A stretch of DNA of 64,000 nt from Topomyia yanbarensis (GCF_030247195.1 NC_080672.1:70969771-71033770), one strand, 5' to 3'; positions 22,829 to 33,533 are shown, numbered from the stretch's first letter. The notes: a model not told the origin generated them from the sequence alone. Program-made: numbers and translations.

Positions 22829-23844
22829 CTATTTACTAGGCTGAGAAATATTTTTCCTAACCAACAGTGTCGCGGTGGTGTTCATTTCTATCTCGTACAC
22901 TTCCTTATCATCATAGTGGTTACTGCCATGTCCATGTTCGCGAATTTCTGACGGGTCACGAGTGTCGACTTCCTCAATGATGGTGCCGACTGTTGATTTT
23001 GAGATACTAGACGCAGTTTTTGCCGTCAATATTATCCGAACAGCAGCCAAAATTTGGCAAATGTTTGTTTTTCAGGAAATGGTTTTGGAGACTATGTATA
23101 TGCAAAGATATAATGTGTAAAATAATACTATCGCATTCAGTTTTTACGTGCAGGGTCAGGTTGGAGGAAATATGTCTGTTCACCTAGATTTTCACCACAA
23201 AAACACCATTTAATATACTTCCTAGATGTGTCCTTTATAATGAATACCATTTTTTCCAAATGTGACAGGAATCTTTTAATAGCCACGGTGCAAGTAAGTG
23301 GTATCAGATCTTGTAGCCGAGCATTGATTTTCTCATCGTCCATATATATGAGGATCAACCACATGTTACAAGTTGTTATGCAAAATGACTGGTTTCGCCT
23401 GGGCTAATTTGTTAAATGGCATCAGCACTGAACGCCTGACATGGTTAAACTCGTTAAAGGCGATGTTCGTAAGCATAACCTCCATAATCACCTTCAGCAA
23501 ATATTTCACATCATTAATGTTGCTCCAGCCAAATACGGAGGCTATTGACTTCAGGTCTTTTCGCATAAGATCGATCTTATGCGAAAAGACCTGAAGTCAA
23601 TAGCCTCCGTATTTGGCTGGAGCACTACTTCTTGCTTCTGCGACTCAATCATTCGACAGATCCCCACAGCAAGAATTAAAGTAACAGTTTCGTTTGTCTT
23701 CCGACGAGTCACACAATATGAAGGGAACTGTTTTATCACACTCAGCATACTGAGTAGATATCCTGACCGCTGTCTTCGGTGGTTCGAAATAGCAATCTTC
23801 CTCACAATTCTCGCATTAATTTGTTGAAACCAAACAAGATACAA
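22829..23844 (-). pseudogene. Possible coding relics inside the hAT element
   Basis: Several minus-strand open stretches separated by stops line up between the nested retroposon and the right hAT end. Examples are 22829-23050 (STVGTIIEEVDTRDPSEIRE), 23137-23364 and 23366-23566. They could be transposase remains by position, but I recognise no hAT motif (no BED finger or dimerisation domain). The palindrome at 23521-23624 breaks the series. Confidence 0.2.
23521..23624. repeat. Perfect 104-bp palindrome
   Basis: Two 52-bp arms (23521-23572 and 23573-23624) are exact reverse complements with no spacer. The centre is AAGATCGATCTT and the outer ends are TGCTCCAGCC and GGCTGGAGCA. Outside the arms the sequences differ at once. 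Confidence 0.95.
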
Positions 23845-24272
23845 TTTTTTTAAGAGTCACCGAAAAACATGTTGTTTCTTAAATTTATTTTTGAAAATTT
23901 TCGAGGGGGGCCTTAGCCCCCTAGCCCCCCCTCTGGCTACGTGCCTGGTGAATGCGTAAAAAGGATATAATGGAAAAAACTAATTTTAAGAGGTCTTCCA
24001 CATAACATGTTCCATTACTCGAAATTTATTTAAGTTGGATATATGGTGTCTTCGACAATTTTTTTTGTAGTAATAGTTTCTACAATTTTTCCGAAACACA
24101 CAGTTTCTATTTAAATTCGTTCAGGAAATTAATTTCGTATATCACTTATATATTCCTGAAGATGCTCCTAATGATGACGGTTTAGAAGCTATTAATTTTG
24201 AGCACGAAAACAGTGATCCAGAATGCAAATTTAGCAGGAATTTTAATTTTTTTGTTAAAATTAAATGACTTA

Positions 24273-25460
24273 AAGGGCGAACGCGAAATTATTGCGACAC
24301 ATTCAACAGGCCATAACTTTTTTACCATTGGGTAAAAATCAACCAAATTTTGCACACTTTCTCATTGATGTGTATTGTTTACATGCTGTCAAACTCGAAG
24401 TCGTGTTTTTCGATTCAACGAAAATGGAGGTAAACCAACGCGAGTCGAGAGAACAAATTCTTTTCAAACATCTGGAATTTCCTGACCTGTCGCACCGGCA
24501 GTTGGGAAAAATGTTGTACATTCGCCATTCAACCGTTTCCAGAGTGTTGAAGCGGTTCCAGGAGCGGTTGACGTTGGACCACGGCAAAGGAGCTGGATTT
24601 GATTTAGCTAAAAAGATCGGCATGTCGCAGAGCTACGTCCAGAATGCAAAGAAGAGAGTTGGACTACATACATACAAGGTACAGAACTTCCCAAACCGCG
24701 ATGAGCGGCAACAATCGACGGCTAAAACTCGGGCACGTAAGCTCTACGAGAGGATGCTGACAAAATATATAAATAAATATATAAAAGCCGATTTAAAGCA
24801 AATTCCGGGAATGGAGCTTTTCACCGGCAAGAGCAAGTTCTATGTGGGCGACAAATTTAAGAAGAAGAAAATGTCGAAGTTCGCCTCCAAATATCTCATT
24901 TGGCAGGCCATCTGCTCTTGCGGACTGAGGAGTGAGCCTTTCGTGACAAAGAGCACAGTAAATGGCGAGATCTACAAATCTGAGTGCCTCGAGAAGCGCC
25001 TTTTGCCGTTCTTGCAGCAGCACGACGAAGCTCCGCTATTTTGGCCAGATTTGGCATCATGCCACTATTCTAAAAGTGTCCTGGAGTGGTATGAGGCCAA
25101 TTCTGTCTATTTTGTTCCAAAGGACATGAATCCGCCAAACTGTCCGGAGCTGCGCCCGGTGGAGCAGTACTGGGCAATGATGAAGCGGGAACTTTGGAAG
25201 AGCAAGAAGACAGTCAAAGACGAGAAGGACATGTTAAGAAAATGGAAAAAAAACTGAGAAACTGGTACCGGATGACACTGTAAAGGCATCAAGCGAAAAT
25301 ACGTTCAATTTTACACTCAAGGCTCCATCGATTAACTTTTCTTTTGATTTTTGAAGTAAATATATGTATAAAACTACCCTAAAATTTTGGTTTGATTTTA
25401 AACATCATAAGAAAATTGGCATGATATTTTCGGTGTCGCAATAATTTCGTGTTCGCCCTT
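24273..25460 (+). mobile_element. Tc1/mariner DD37E (ITmD37E-type) transposon
   Basis: Terminal inverted repeats of about 28 bp begin AAGGGCGAACGCGAAATTAT on the left and AAGGGCGAACACGAAATTAT on the complement of the right end; both continue into TGCGACAC. TA flanks both ends (24271-24272 and 25461-25462). The element is 1,188 bp and carries one transposase frame. Clean ends suggest fairly recent insertion. DD37E elements were described from mosquitoes. Confidence 0.92.
24424..25257 (+). CDS. DD37E mariner transposase, internally damaged
   Basis: The ATG in AAAATGG at 24424 opens 277 codons to TGA 25255-25257. The N-terminus holds helix-turn-helix DNA-binding motifs (HRQLGKMLYIRHSTVSRVLK; KKIGMSQSYVQNAKKRVGL). 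Then come TAKTRARKLYERML, KYLIWQAICSCG, FWPDLASCHY and PPNCPELRPVEQYWA. The second catalytic Asp (FWPD) and the Glu (RPVE) are 37 residues apart, giving the D37E signature. The first catalytic Asp, expected just before YIKADLKQIPG, is missing: the DNA there reads AAATATATAAATAAATATAT and the usual acidic DDE-type stretch is gone. The family is usually about 330-345 residues, so about 50-60 are missing. It should be unable to cut DNA, although DNA binding might persist. Confidence 0.85.
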   Translation: MEVNQRESREQILFKHLEFPDLSHRQLGKMLYIRHSTVSRVLKRFQERLTLDHGKGAGFDLAKKIGMSQSYVQNAKKRVGLHTYKVQNFPNRDERQQSTAKTRARKLYERMLTKYINKYIKADLKQIPGMELFTGKSKFYVGDKFKKKKMSKFASKYLIWQAICSCGLRSEPFVTKSTVNGEIYKSECLEKRLLPFLQQHDEAPLFWPDLASCHYSKSVLEWYEANSVYFVPKDMNPPNCPELRPVEQYWAMMKRELWKSKKTVKDEKDMLRKWKKN

Positions 25461-25469
25461 TAGCCTTGC

Positions 25470-27900
25470 AATATGTTTGGCAAAGTAGTTGTACTTTGCA
25501 AGCCCCTTCTTTTGGTTTAAACAGAAGCAAGGGTGGTTCTGATTTAAGCAATATTTAAAATTGTACTTTTTAACGTTTCGAGATAGAGCTTGACTGTCTT
25601 CGATGAAGATATAGATTAACATTTTAGACAAATTTGCTGAAGACACGCAAGCTATAGCTTTTATACATTCCATTGCGCGACAAATCAAAATGTAATTTTT
25701 TTCTAGTATAACTTTTTTAAACAGCATCTTCGATTAGGGCACTTAACATTGAATACCATTGCTGTCGTATGAAATAGCATGATTTGTAGAATAGATCATA
25801 AAAAATGGCAAATACGGTATTTTTTATATCTTGCAATATTTACCCATGAAATAGTTTATTTTTAGTAAAAAGTGTGTACAATTTTCTAACTAGAGTAGCT
25901 ATAGGTTCGGTATATTGAGACAAATTGTTCCTCTTCAAAAGATCTGAAAGTATTTCTTAAGTCATCTTAATGAAAAACGAAAACTGCAAAAGTTATATAA
26001 AGAATACTATTTTTAAAGAAAACATCCTTTTTTGGAAAACTTCTTGTAAAATGAAAAGTACAAAACCTTGAGTTCTAGAGTCTTTGACATAGCTTTTTAA
26101 ATTTTTATTTTCCACAATTTTTTCGAAGACAACGGAACTCTATCTCCATCCATTAAAATGCTATTTTCTTATTTTAAAAAATTTAGAAATTTATCATGAA
26201 AACGAAATTGTATTTTTATGATGTCCTCCGTGAAAGTAATTTAAACATATTACAAACGGGTCAATTCATGAAAACCCAAAATTTTAATACAACTTTCTTT
26301 GTTTTCATTTTTTTTCAATCTATCCTACAGATGTTTTTCAGAGTTTTCAAACATTTTCTTCTAACACATCAAAACGAATATGAGTACATATAATATCAGA
26401 AATAGATTTTTTGAAGACAATTTTATGAAATTTTCAAAAATAGTAAATACGATACTATTTTTTGCTCAACTATAACTCTAATCATAACCTTAGTTATAGT
26501 TGAAAAAGAATTATCTTTTGTTTGCCCCAATTACTCGCCTTAAAACAATCTTAAAGTTGTCCGAAGACTACTTCAGTTTCAAATCAATACCGCAAAGTTA
26601 TTTGAATAAATCAGTTTTTTCTAAGAAACACAAAGAAACACCCTAACCTTCGATTTTAAATTTATTGTAAAATGAAAAGTATCACAGACAGAGCTTATAT
26701 GTATTCAGCAAACTTTTTCAAAATTTATCGTTCTACAACTTTGCTGAAGATCGTTTGGCTCTAGCTAGGTTAATGTAAAAGTTAAAATTTTGATCGTGGT
26801 AAAATTAGAACCTTCCCAAATCTTGTTTTTATCAAAAAGAAGAGGTTACATACTACGAAAACTTCTCCAAAGACTGTGGCTAAGTTGTTTAGTTTTAGTA
26901 AAATTTCAAAATCCTGCTAAATTTGCCATCTGGACCACTCTGCACTGTGGAAAGGGAGGGTAATATAAAAGTGGTACTGAACATTGTTCCAAGATACCCA
27001 GTAGGTGGCTCACACAGAAAAGCAGTACTGCTACTCGTATATCAATTATTCACACATAAAATAAAATAAAAACACAAAAGTTTCTAAATGGCGGAGAACA
27101 AAAAGCATATCCTTGAAAGCGGATTAGCATACTTTACACTATAAGCTATAACGTTACATTGCACGAACTAAGAAGAGCGTCTAAGCGATCAGAGAGTCAC
27201 CGTACGAATGGATATGAGATTGCATCACGTTATATTATCGAAATTTCTATCGTTTTTGCTTTCTGTATGATACAATAAATGACTAAAAAACTGCAGTTCA
27301 ACCTTGAAAATCAATATTTTTACAGACTAAAATTATAAAAGGGCAGCTCGAAGTCCAAAAATCTTCATTATAATAAAATATAATTCCTAAAAGAAATATA
27401 TCGAAATCCAGTATTTTATAGATTTCTAACTACACTCCTAAGGATAAGAATGATTCATTACTCTCGTTGTGGAGCTACAATTATATATTTTTCAAGGGGG
27501 TGCACACCCACAGTTACTTCCAAACCTTAAAAAAGTTATAAACCTAGGTAAACAAACTAATAGTACTACTAGAGATTCTTCATATTTCCTTTCGATCATG
27601 TCCCTATGAGCCTGTCTAGTCCCAGTTTGGCATTCTAAGTTTATAACTTTAACGTTTGTTCTACAGCCGACAAAATCAATACAGTACAAACTTTAATAAT
27701 TCTTCTACTGGAGAGTGAAATTCTTCTAACAAATTAATTGCCATCACCACCCTTTCACAGATTTAAGGATTCAACGAACTGGTACAAGCAAGTATGTAAA
27801 CTTTCTCGACTGTCAAGAATCTATTCGATTTCAGAGAACCGCTACATTAATTTTGCACAGAAAGAATTTTATAACTAAATTTCCGTATATTCATTAAGAC
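25470..27900. other. Non-coding stretch of diverged interspersed repeats
   Basis: No gene is supported. Recurring phrases such as AACTTTGCTGAAGA or ATTTGCTGAAGACA, also found near 32040-32640 and 37560, suggest old copies of one dispersed family. A small hairpin with arms CAACTATAACT and AGTTATAGTTG lies at 26467-26502. Confidence 0.4.
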
Positions 27901-27929
27901 TATTGATTGCCGGATGAATTAAAGTAAAA

Positions 27930-28134
27930 ATAATGATAAATAATAAATAATAAATAATAAATAATAAATAATAAATAATAAATAATAAATAATAAATAAT
28001 AAATAATAAATAATAAATAATAAATAATAAATAATAAATAATAAATAATAAATAATAAATAATAAATAATAAATAATAAATAATAAATAATAAATAATAA
28101 ATAATAAATAATAAATAATAAATAATAAATAATA
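27930..28134 (+). repeat. Heptanucleotide microsatellite (TAAATAA)n
   Basis: About 29 near-perfect copies of a 7-bp unit. The minus-strand reading gives endless YYLLFII heptapeptides, because 7 is not a multiple of 3 and all frames are equivalent; this is not a gene. It is followed by GGGAACCTGGGACTATTAAG. Confidence 0.95.
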
Positions 28135-28139
28135 TGGGA

Positions 28140-28960
28140 ACCTGGGACTATTAAGACAGGGGGGGGTGGCACCCTTCGATTTCTCAGAAAATCGCAAGAC
28201 TTTCTGACTGTCGTACATATTCCTGGAACCACTATTCTAAAACATTAATTTTGAGAGCTGAATTTAATTCTTTGTTTTTTTTTGTAGAAAGGAGACACAA
28301 CGTGTTTCAATTTTTTGCCATCCTCAAAACAAAAATCATTATAATGGTAAAATCGTGATTAAAGCAACAAATAAAAGTGAAAAAATAAAAGATAAGTGTT
28401 TTGGAAAGCTTGAGGGTTCTATTTAATGGAATGATTTTTGTTTGGGTGAAACCACAGATATTTTCAAGACACTCACCACTTTTGTGCGAAATGAACGTAC
28501 GGGGCTATTCGGACCCCCTATTCCATCAACCACCGTTCAGCGGCTTACGGCTATGCACACCATTGGACACGCCACAGCAAAGAAAATACGTGATGCGCCG
28601 ATCGATAGCTGTGACTAACCAGATTATATTTTTCTAACGCAATTTTTTTTTTCGAAAGGAGTTCCTCTTATGAATATATTTCATGGATATATTTAATTCC
28701 ATTGTAAAAAAATTAAAAAAAATCACGGGTGGAATTGCTTCGTAGGGAGGTCCGAATTACCCCTACATTGTAAAAGGATTGGAAAACGTAGAGGTTTGTA
28801 AATCGTCGCCTAGCGCTCCGATGGAGTGGTGAAAATGAACCACTTATGTCACCAAAATGTAGCTGAGGTTTCAAACTAACAATTAGGATTTTTGACCACT
28901 AATTTTTTTCACATCTATCCTCATAAAAGTGTAATTTGCTTAGATAGGTCTGAGTAGCCC
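28140..28960. other. Non-coding stretch between two microsatellites
   Basis: No gene supported. GGGGCTATTCGGACCCCCTA at 28501 and AGGGAGGTCCGAATTACCCC at 28744 are partly inverted, hinting at a small element between them. Confidence 0.35.
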
Positions 28961-28970
28961 CGGGTTCCCC

Positions 28971-29160
28971 TAAATAATAAATAATAAATAATAAATAATA
29001 AATAATAAATAATAAATAATTAATAATAAATAATAAATAATAAATAATAAATAATAAATAATAAATAATAAATAATAAATAATAAATAATAAATAATAAA
29101 TAATAAATAATAAATAATAAATAATAAAAAATAAATAATAAATAATGAATATTAAATAAT
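28971..29160 (+). repeat. Second heptanucleotide microsatellite (TAAATAA)n
   Basis: About 26 copies of the unit, with sporadic single-base changes towards the right end. It is preceded by GAGTAGCCCCGGGTTCCCCT, which on the complement resembles the right flank of the first array. Confidence 0.95.
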
Positions 29161-29408
29161 ATTAATAATATTTTAAGTTGAAAATTCATTTATAATAATA
29201 TACCCATCTTTTCTGTGAAATTCTTCCAGGGATAAAATGAAATTTCATAAAAACTCTTCAACGAGTATTTTTTTTCAAAATTGTGCATTTTCGGCTAAAA
29301 AAAAATATTCACAGTAAAACGAGATGACGACTAAATATATACACCTTCCTCCACCACCCGGTGCTGTGTTTACCACACAAGACATGCTTGGAACATAATA
29401 CAAATTGT

Positions 29409-29450
29409 TATAAAAGAACTGGCTGGTAGAATAAAGAATGATTTCAGTCA
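29409..29450 (+). promoter_or_regulatory. Candidate core promoter (TATA plus initiator) upstream of Sox21 exons
   Basis: TATAAAAG at 29409-29416 is followed by TTCAGTCA at 29443-29450, which contains the insect initiator consensus TCAGTC. Spacing from TATA to the initiator A is 37 bp, slightly long. No downstream promoter element was found. The TCAGTC match is the better half of this call. Confidence 0.3.
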
Positions 29451-29617
29451 AACAACATTTTGATCATTTTCAAAAGCCCTCACAGTAGATGAGTGCCGTT
29501 TCTATTCAGTGGAGTGGAATTATCCCAAACACAATTCTAAACCGATGTCATCATGACCATGTGTTTTCCACACACAGGCATAACACAAAACTTTATACCA
29601 TCCCTCGGAGTTCACAA

Positions 29618-29794
29618 ATGGGAAACACAAGTAGCAGCGACTATGAAAGACCCCCCGGTGGCAACAATTTAAATCCCCATTTTCGGCGCAAATCAAAAAG
29701 CGGCAATAGATCTTCAGGCAACAGCAACAACAACAGCAGCAGCAGCAGCTACATCAGCAGGAGTAGCCACCGAGATAATCAACCATTTCTGTGA
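29618..29794 (+). CDS. Small open frame upstream of Sox21 (possible uORF)
   Basis: ATG 29618 opens 58 codons starting MGNTSSSDYERPPGG, with a Ser/Asn-rich middle from a CAG/CAA-type repeat, ending in TGA 29792-29794. Gly2 followed by NTSSS fits an N-myristoylation motif, but so short a chain with simple repeats could be chance. It lies about 300 bp before the Sox21 start, so it would be a uORF if it sits in the same transcript. A donor-like CG then GTAAAA follows near 29805. Confidence 0.25.
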   Translation: MGNTSSSDYERPPGGNNLNPHFRRKSKSGNRSSGNSNNNSSSSSYISRSSHRDNQPFL

Positions 29795-29990
29795 GCCATG
29801 CTGTTCGGTAAAATTGCTCTTTTCGTACGGCTGTGCTGTGTATTGTTGTTTCCGGCGTCGGCAACGCCGATTCTATTTCTCGCCCATCATCCGTCCTCTC
29901 GCTGCGGGTCTTAAAAATCTATCATTCAATCCCGCTGTTCCGCACAATCTAAATACATCAAAAATTCCCATCTACTTTTCATCTTTTCAG

Positions 29991-30093
29991 AAAGTTTACA
30001 ACCGCGAAAGAATAATCTGCCGATCCAGCGGCAGACTCGGTGGTAAATCAAACTCCGCGCGAGCACTGCGAGCCGGACAACACGCTTCCAAAC
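29991..30093 (+). other. 5' UTR part of the Sox21 exon
   Basis: A strong splice acceptor (CTACTTTTCATCTTTTCAG) ends at 29990, so this is probably an internal exon. An in-frame TAA at 30013-30015 and no in-frame ATG before 30094 mark it as untranslated. Confidence 0.65.
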
Positions 30094-30362
30094 ATGATGG
30101 ATCGGATACCGTCACTGTCGATACCGGGCTTATCGTTGTCCCATCCGCTGTCGATACCGACCTCGCAGAATCTCACGAATCAATCATCACACGCCGCACT
30201 GAACTCACTTAATCTGCACACCCAGAATCTGCATGCGGCGTCATCTGTGAATGCGCTGCACAGTTCCCAGAGTGGTTCGACGACGGCACATGCCGTTGCG
30301 GCGGCCGCCAACCTGCACCAGAACGTGGGAGGACTGCTGAACGGAACCGGTAACAGCAACGG
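30094..30362 (+). CDS. Sox21: Sox21-type (SoxB2) transcription factor, first coding exon
   Basis: Coding begins at ATG 30094 (MMDRIPSLSIPGLSLSHPLS), the first in-frame ATG after an in-frame stop. It runs 89 codons plus two bases to the donor GG|GTGAGT. The peptide is Ser/Leu/Asn/Ala-rich and low-complexity (NLHTQNLHAASSV; AHAVAAAANLHQN), usual for the region before a Sox HMG box. The two leftover bases GG combine with C of the next exon to give Gly, so the frame is continuous across a 130-bp intron. The product would be a nuclear, minor-groove DNA-binding regulator. Whether it is orthologous to Sox21a or Sox21b is not decided here. GC content is well above the flanks, as expected of an exon. 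Confidence 0.85.
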
Positions 30363-30492
30363 GTGAGTTGAGTTCCGGAGACATCGCACCTTTCCCAACT
30401 TTGTTGAACCCCCTTTTTTGACCATCCGTTTTGATCCCGAAAAGGAACAAGCAGCCCTACGTAACAGTCCAAAGTTCTCCCTACTATTACAG

Positions 30493-30641
30493 CCTGCTGG
30501 GGCAAACGATGATGAAGAAGCCCGCCGAGGAGCACATCAAACGCCCGATGAATGCCTTCATGGTGTGGTCCCGGCTGCAGCGGCGAAAGATCGCCCAGGA
30601 CAACCCAAAAATGCACAACTCGGAGATCTCCAAACGACTCG
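30493..30641 (+). CDS. Sox21: Sox21-type HMG box, first half (second coding exon)
   Basis: The exon follows acceptor CTCCCTACTATTACAG and reads [20 protein letters not shown], then [20 protein letters not shown] and [10 protein letters not shown]. It ends at donor G|GTAAGT (GT at 30642-30643). RPMNAFMVW is the Sox signature; its Phe/Met wedge and Asn residues insert in the DNA minor groove at AACAAT-like sites. The [13 protein letters not shown] wording is that of insect Sox21-type proteins. Helices 1 and 2 begin here; the rest of the HMG box (usually starting AEWK) must be in another exon, and I found none to 64000. The HMG box is therefore split by an intron of at least 33 kb. Confidence 0.92.
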
Positions 30642-31614
30642 GTAAGTCCCTAGCTTTAAAACCTGTACAAGGAATCGATTTTCCTCGTTACCCTGTAGCC
30701 AGCCAACACAATAGAAATCGGTTACAATATTTTTCTTCGATTCGGCGGCTTCTAATCCATATTGTCGAGAGGGTGCACTCACAAAAGGTACAAAAACCTA
30801 GAAGTTTTGTACTATTTTTTCTCCACCGGATTCAGCCTTTGCCAAGTGGAGCGGAGAAAATCGAAAATTTCGATTCTGCTCGAGATATCCATTGTTGTGC
30901 GGATATGTAAAGCACCAGCATATTCCCTCGTCAATATTTCGCTCGCACTGCCAGGTTTTATTCCTTCTATTTTGGGGTGGTGGAAAACGAGGTGGTATTG
31001 CTCAGTCAGCTACCGTTCACTCTCGATTTCGCCCACGCCCGGTTCAATTATTTGTTTGGCTCGCACAATACACCGGGCTGTCATTTCAATACACGACCGT
31101 CGTCGTCGTTGTTGTTGGTCGGTCGGTAGCATGGGACGGGACAAAAATATACATAATCCATTCTGAAGGTGAAAACATACAAAATTGATGTTGTTGGTGA
31201 TGATGATGATGTAAATATACGAACGTTTTTGCTTCCCCTCGGATGGTCGAGTTTTGTAAAATTTATGTTGCGTTCGACAGAAAACAACAATCGAATTTGA
31301 GCCACGGAAAAGTTAGTAGAAAATCGATAGTCGTGATTTATAGAGTGGATTCCGTATTTTTGGGTTTGATATAAATTGGGTTCTTGATTTGGGTGCCATT
31401 CATTATGAGCTGATAGTTACCTAAAGTGATTTGGCCAGAGGTGAATAGGTTTTTTTTTTTCTTATTCTGGAGAGTTAGCAGAAGGTTCAAGCCTATTAAA
31501 AGTATTCGGTATTTTAACCCTCAAAAAGACAAGCTGAAATTGTGACTTCAAGAACCGTCGCTCCTAAGACTCAATTATATAAAAAACCTATATTTTGTTG
31601 TTTTATCAATGAGA
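30642..31614 (+). other. Start of the giant Sox21 intron
   Basis: It begins with the donor at 30642. There is no coding signal. GTCGTCGTCGTTGTTGTTGG and TGTTGGTGATGATGATGATG simple repeats lie near 31098-31210. The region looks free of transposons up to the hAT at 31615. Confidence 0.6.
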
Positions 31615-33525
31615 CAGTGGCGTAGCCAGAAATTTGGTTTGGAGGGGGTTTTGATGAAAATCGCAAATTTTTTGAAAAAACGCTAATATTAAAGAGTTTG
31701 ATAAATTATTGAAAACTCAAAAACATAAGTAGTCAAACAGATGTCATTCCAGTCTACAAACAAGAAGGATCAACATGGAACAGTTTCCAAACCTCTATAG
31801 ATTATTTTCTTGTATAATATGTCAATGGAGTCAAAAACTACGATCTTTTAAAGTGGGATAAATGATCTAAAAAATTTTCAACGTTCAAGATCACCTAATA
31901 TAATAATCCTTGACTTTGAAGGTTTGACAACTTCGGGAAGTTATCAACATAAAACAGCGCCTGCTTTGATATAGAAATTTTAGTGATTAACTCTCATAGA
32001 GGTAATTATGGTGAATTAATTTTTCAAAAATATTAAGAGACATGGTGCCTTCAGCAAAGTTTTTGATAATGTCATTTCAAACAATTTTGTTGAAAATATG
32101 AAGGCTACATGAATTCAACATATAGGGATTTAAATGGACTGGGCCTGCTATATTTCTTCTTAGTGAAGAAAAATTTAGGTGAAAACTATTTTTTTCTGCG
32201 CTACGGATAAAATTGTTTGAAACAATTATTGCGAGTTGAGAACACAAAACCTATAACTAAATTATGGATGGATGGAACTGAAACTTGCGTTTCGACTTCA
32301 TCTCATCAGAATCCGACACTAACTTGGTGGGCGGACTAAGCTTGCGCCGAATTGATGCTGGAAAATGGAATCACTCTTTGTGTTTTTGAGTCCTTTTAAT
32401 ATCTGGGAATTATTTGTTTTATATCCAGTTCCCTAATTTTTTTTGTAAGCTTCAAAGGCACCTTGAACGCAATGTGAATTTATTATTTAATTACCGCAGA
32501 AGAGATTTATCAAATACAGTAATTTCAGAATAGCTTGTTGTAAAGGTTTCCTACTACTATATTTCGATACTCTGAATATGTGGGATATTTATGTCTTTGA
32601 CAAAGTTGTTTGAAATAGCACTTTCGAAAACTTTGCTGGAGACATTAAGTCTCGACCCAAATTTGGTTGAAGAGTAATTCTTGTCTATAATTACTTCTAG
32701 GAGGATTAACCGTCAAAATTATTCTATCAGCAGATGAACAGTTTTACGTTTTGAAATTCTTCAATGTTACTTAACATCGAAATTTGGCAGTTTCGAATGA
32801 ATGTGATCGTGACCGTTAAAAATTTATCGAGCATTAATTTTACTTTTCTTCATTAGTCAATCTCACAACTTGCAGTACTAGTACGTAGCACACAAAATTT
32901 TAGTACACCATTCATTGCATCCTGCTAAGAGGCTATTCATATAGTTGATAATACATCAAAAATCCAATGCTCATAAAACCGATCCTGACCTGCTAGAGAC
33001 AAAATTACATCAGCTTTCAACTAGTTTCTGAAATGTTATTCTTGTTGTTAACCATATTGAATTGTTGTCTAAACTCTACACAATCTAAAAAAATACATTT
33101 TCAGCAAATTTGAAATATATGTAAGTTTTCGGTAAACAAGCTTATGTTTTATATGCAATCAACCTATTCAAATTTAGATTCCCATTCGAAAAATTGTCTC
33201 TAATCCATATTTTGAAGTATCTTTCCAAAAATGAGCTCATAATAATTCAGACAGTTATTTTATTTTACATTGAAGTAATTTGACAACTATGGGATTTTGG
33301 CTAAGAGATAAGTTACAAGATCCCCTTCCCATAATTTTCCAAAAGTTCTCATGACGCTTTAAACACAGTTCTCAATGTAGTGATCAGAGAATATTTTTCC
33401 AAAAATATTTTGTGGAATATTAAATTAAATTCGTCAGCATCAATTTTTTTTCAATCCAATTAATTTTGGTTTGGGGGGGTTTTAACCCCCAAACCCCCCC
33501 CTCCCCCTCCCTGGCTACGCCACTG
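31615..33525. mobile_element. Non-autonomous hAT element with 8-bp target duplication CAATGAGA
   Basis: The left end is CAGTGGCGTAGCCAG and the right end CTGGCTACGCCACTG, perfect 15-bp terminal inverted repeats. CAATGAGA is present outside both ends (31607-31614 and 33526-33533). The 1,911-bp interior has no open frame of note. Right-end sub-terminal G/C runs (on + strand, CCCCCAAACCCCCCC) are shared with the copy at 37815. Confidence 0.95.
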
Positions 33526-33533
33526 CAATGAGA

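Larger units (their letters stand above)
19255..23947. mobile_element. hAT DNA transposon with 8-bp target duplication GTGAATGC
   Basis: The left end is CAGGCCCGTAGCCAGG; the right end is CTGGCTACGTGCCTG, its inverted counterpart. GTGAATGC occurs immediately outside both ends (19247-19254 and 23948-23955), the 8-bp duplication expected of hAT transposases. The element is 4.69 kb because it carries a nested gag-only retroposon (20396-21590) and other sequence. No intact transposase remains. A diverged, end-only relative lies at 44056. Confidence 0.9.

Noticed and set aside
24292..24423. Extended N-terminus of the mariner transposase (upstream in-frame codons)
   Set aside because: The extension overlaps the terminal inverted repeat region; MEVNQRESREQILFK from 24424 is the family-like start.
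26467..26502. Hairpin CAACTATAACT...AGTTATAGTTG as a regulatory RNA
   Set aside because: Arms of only 11 bp in AT-rich DNA can occur by chance; no other support.
27900..28232. About 100-residue minus-strand proteins of YYLLFII repeats
   Set aside because: Produced by a 7-bp microsatellite read in three frames; not a gene.
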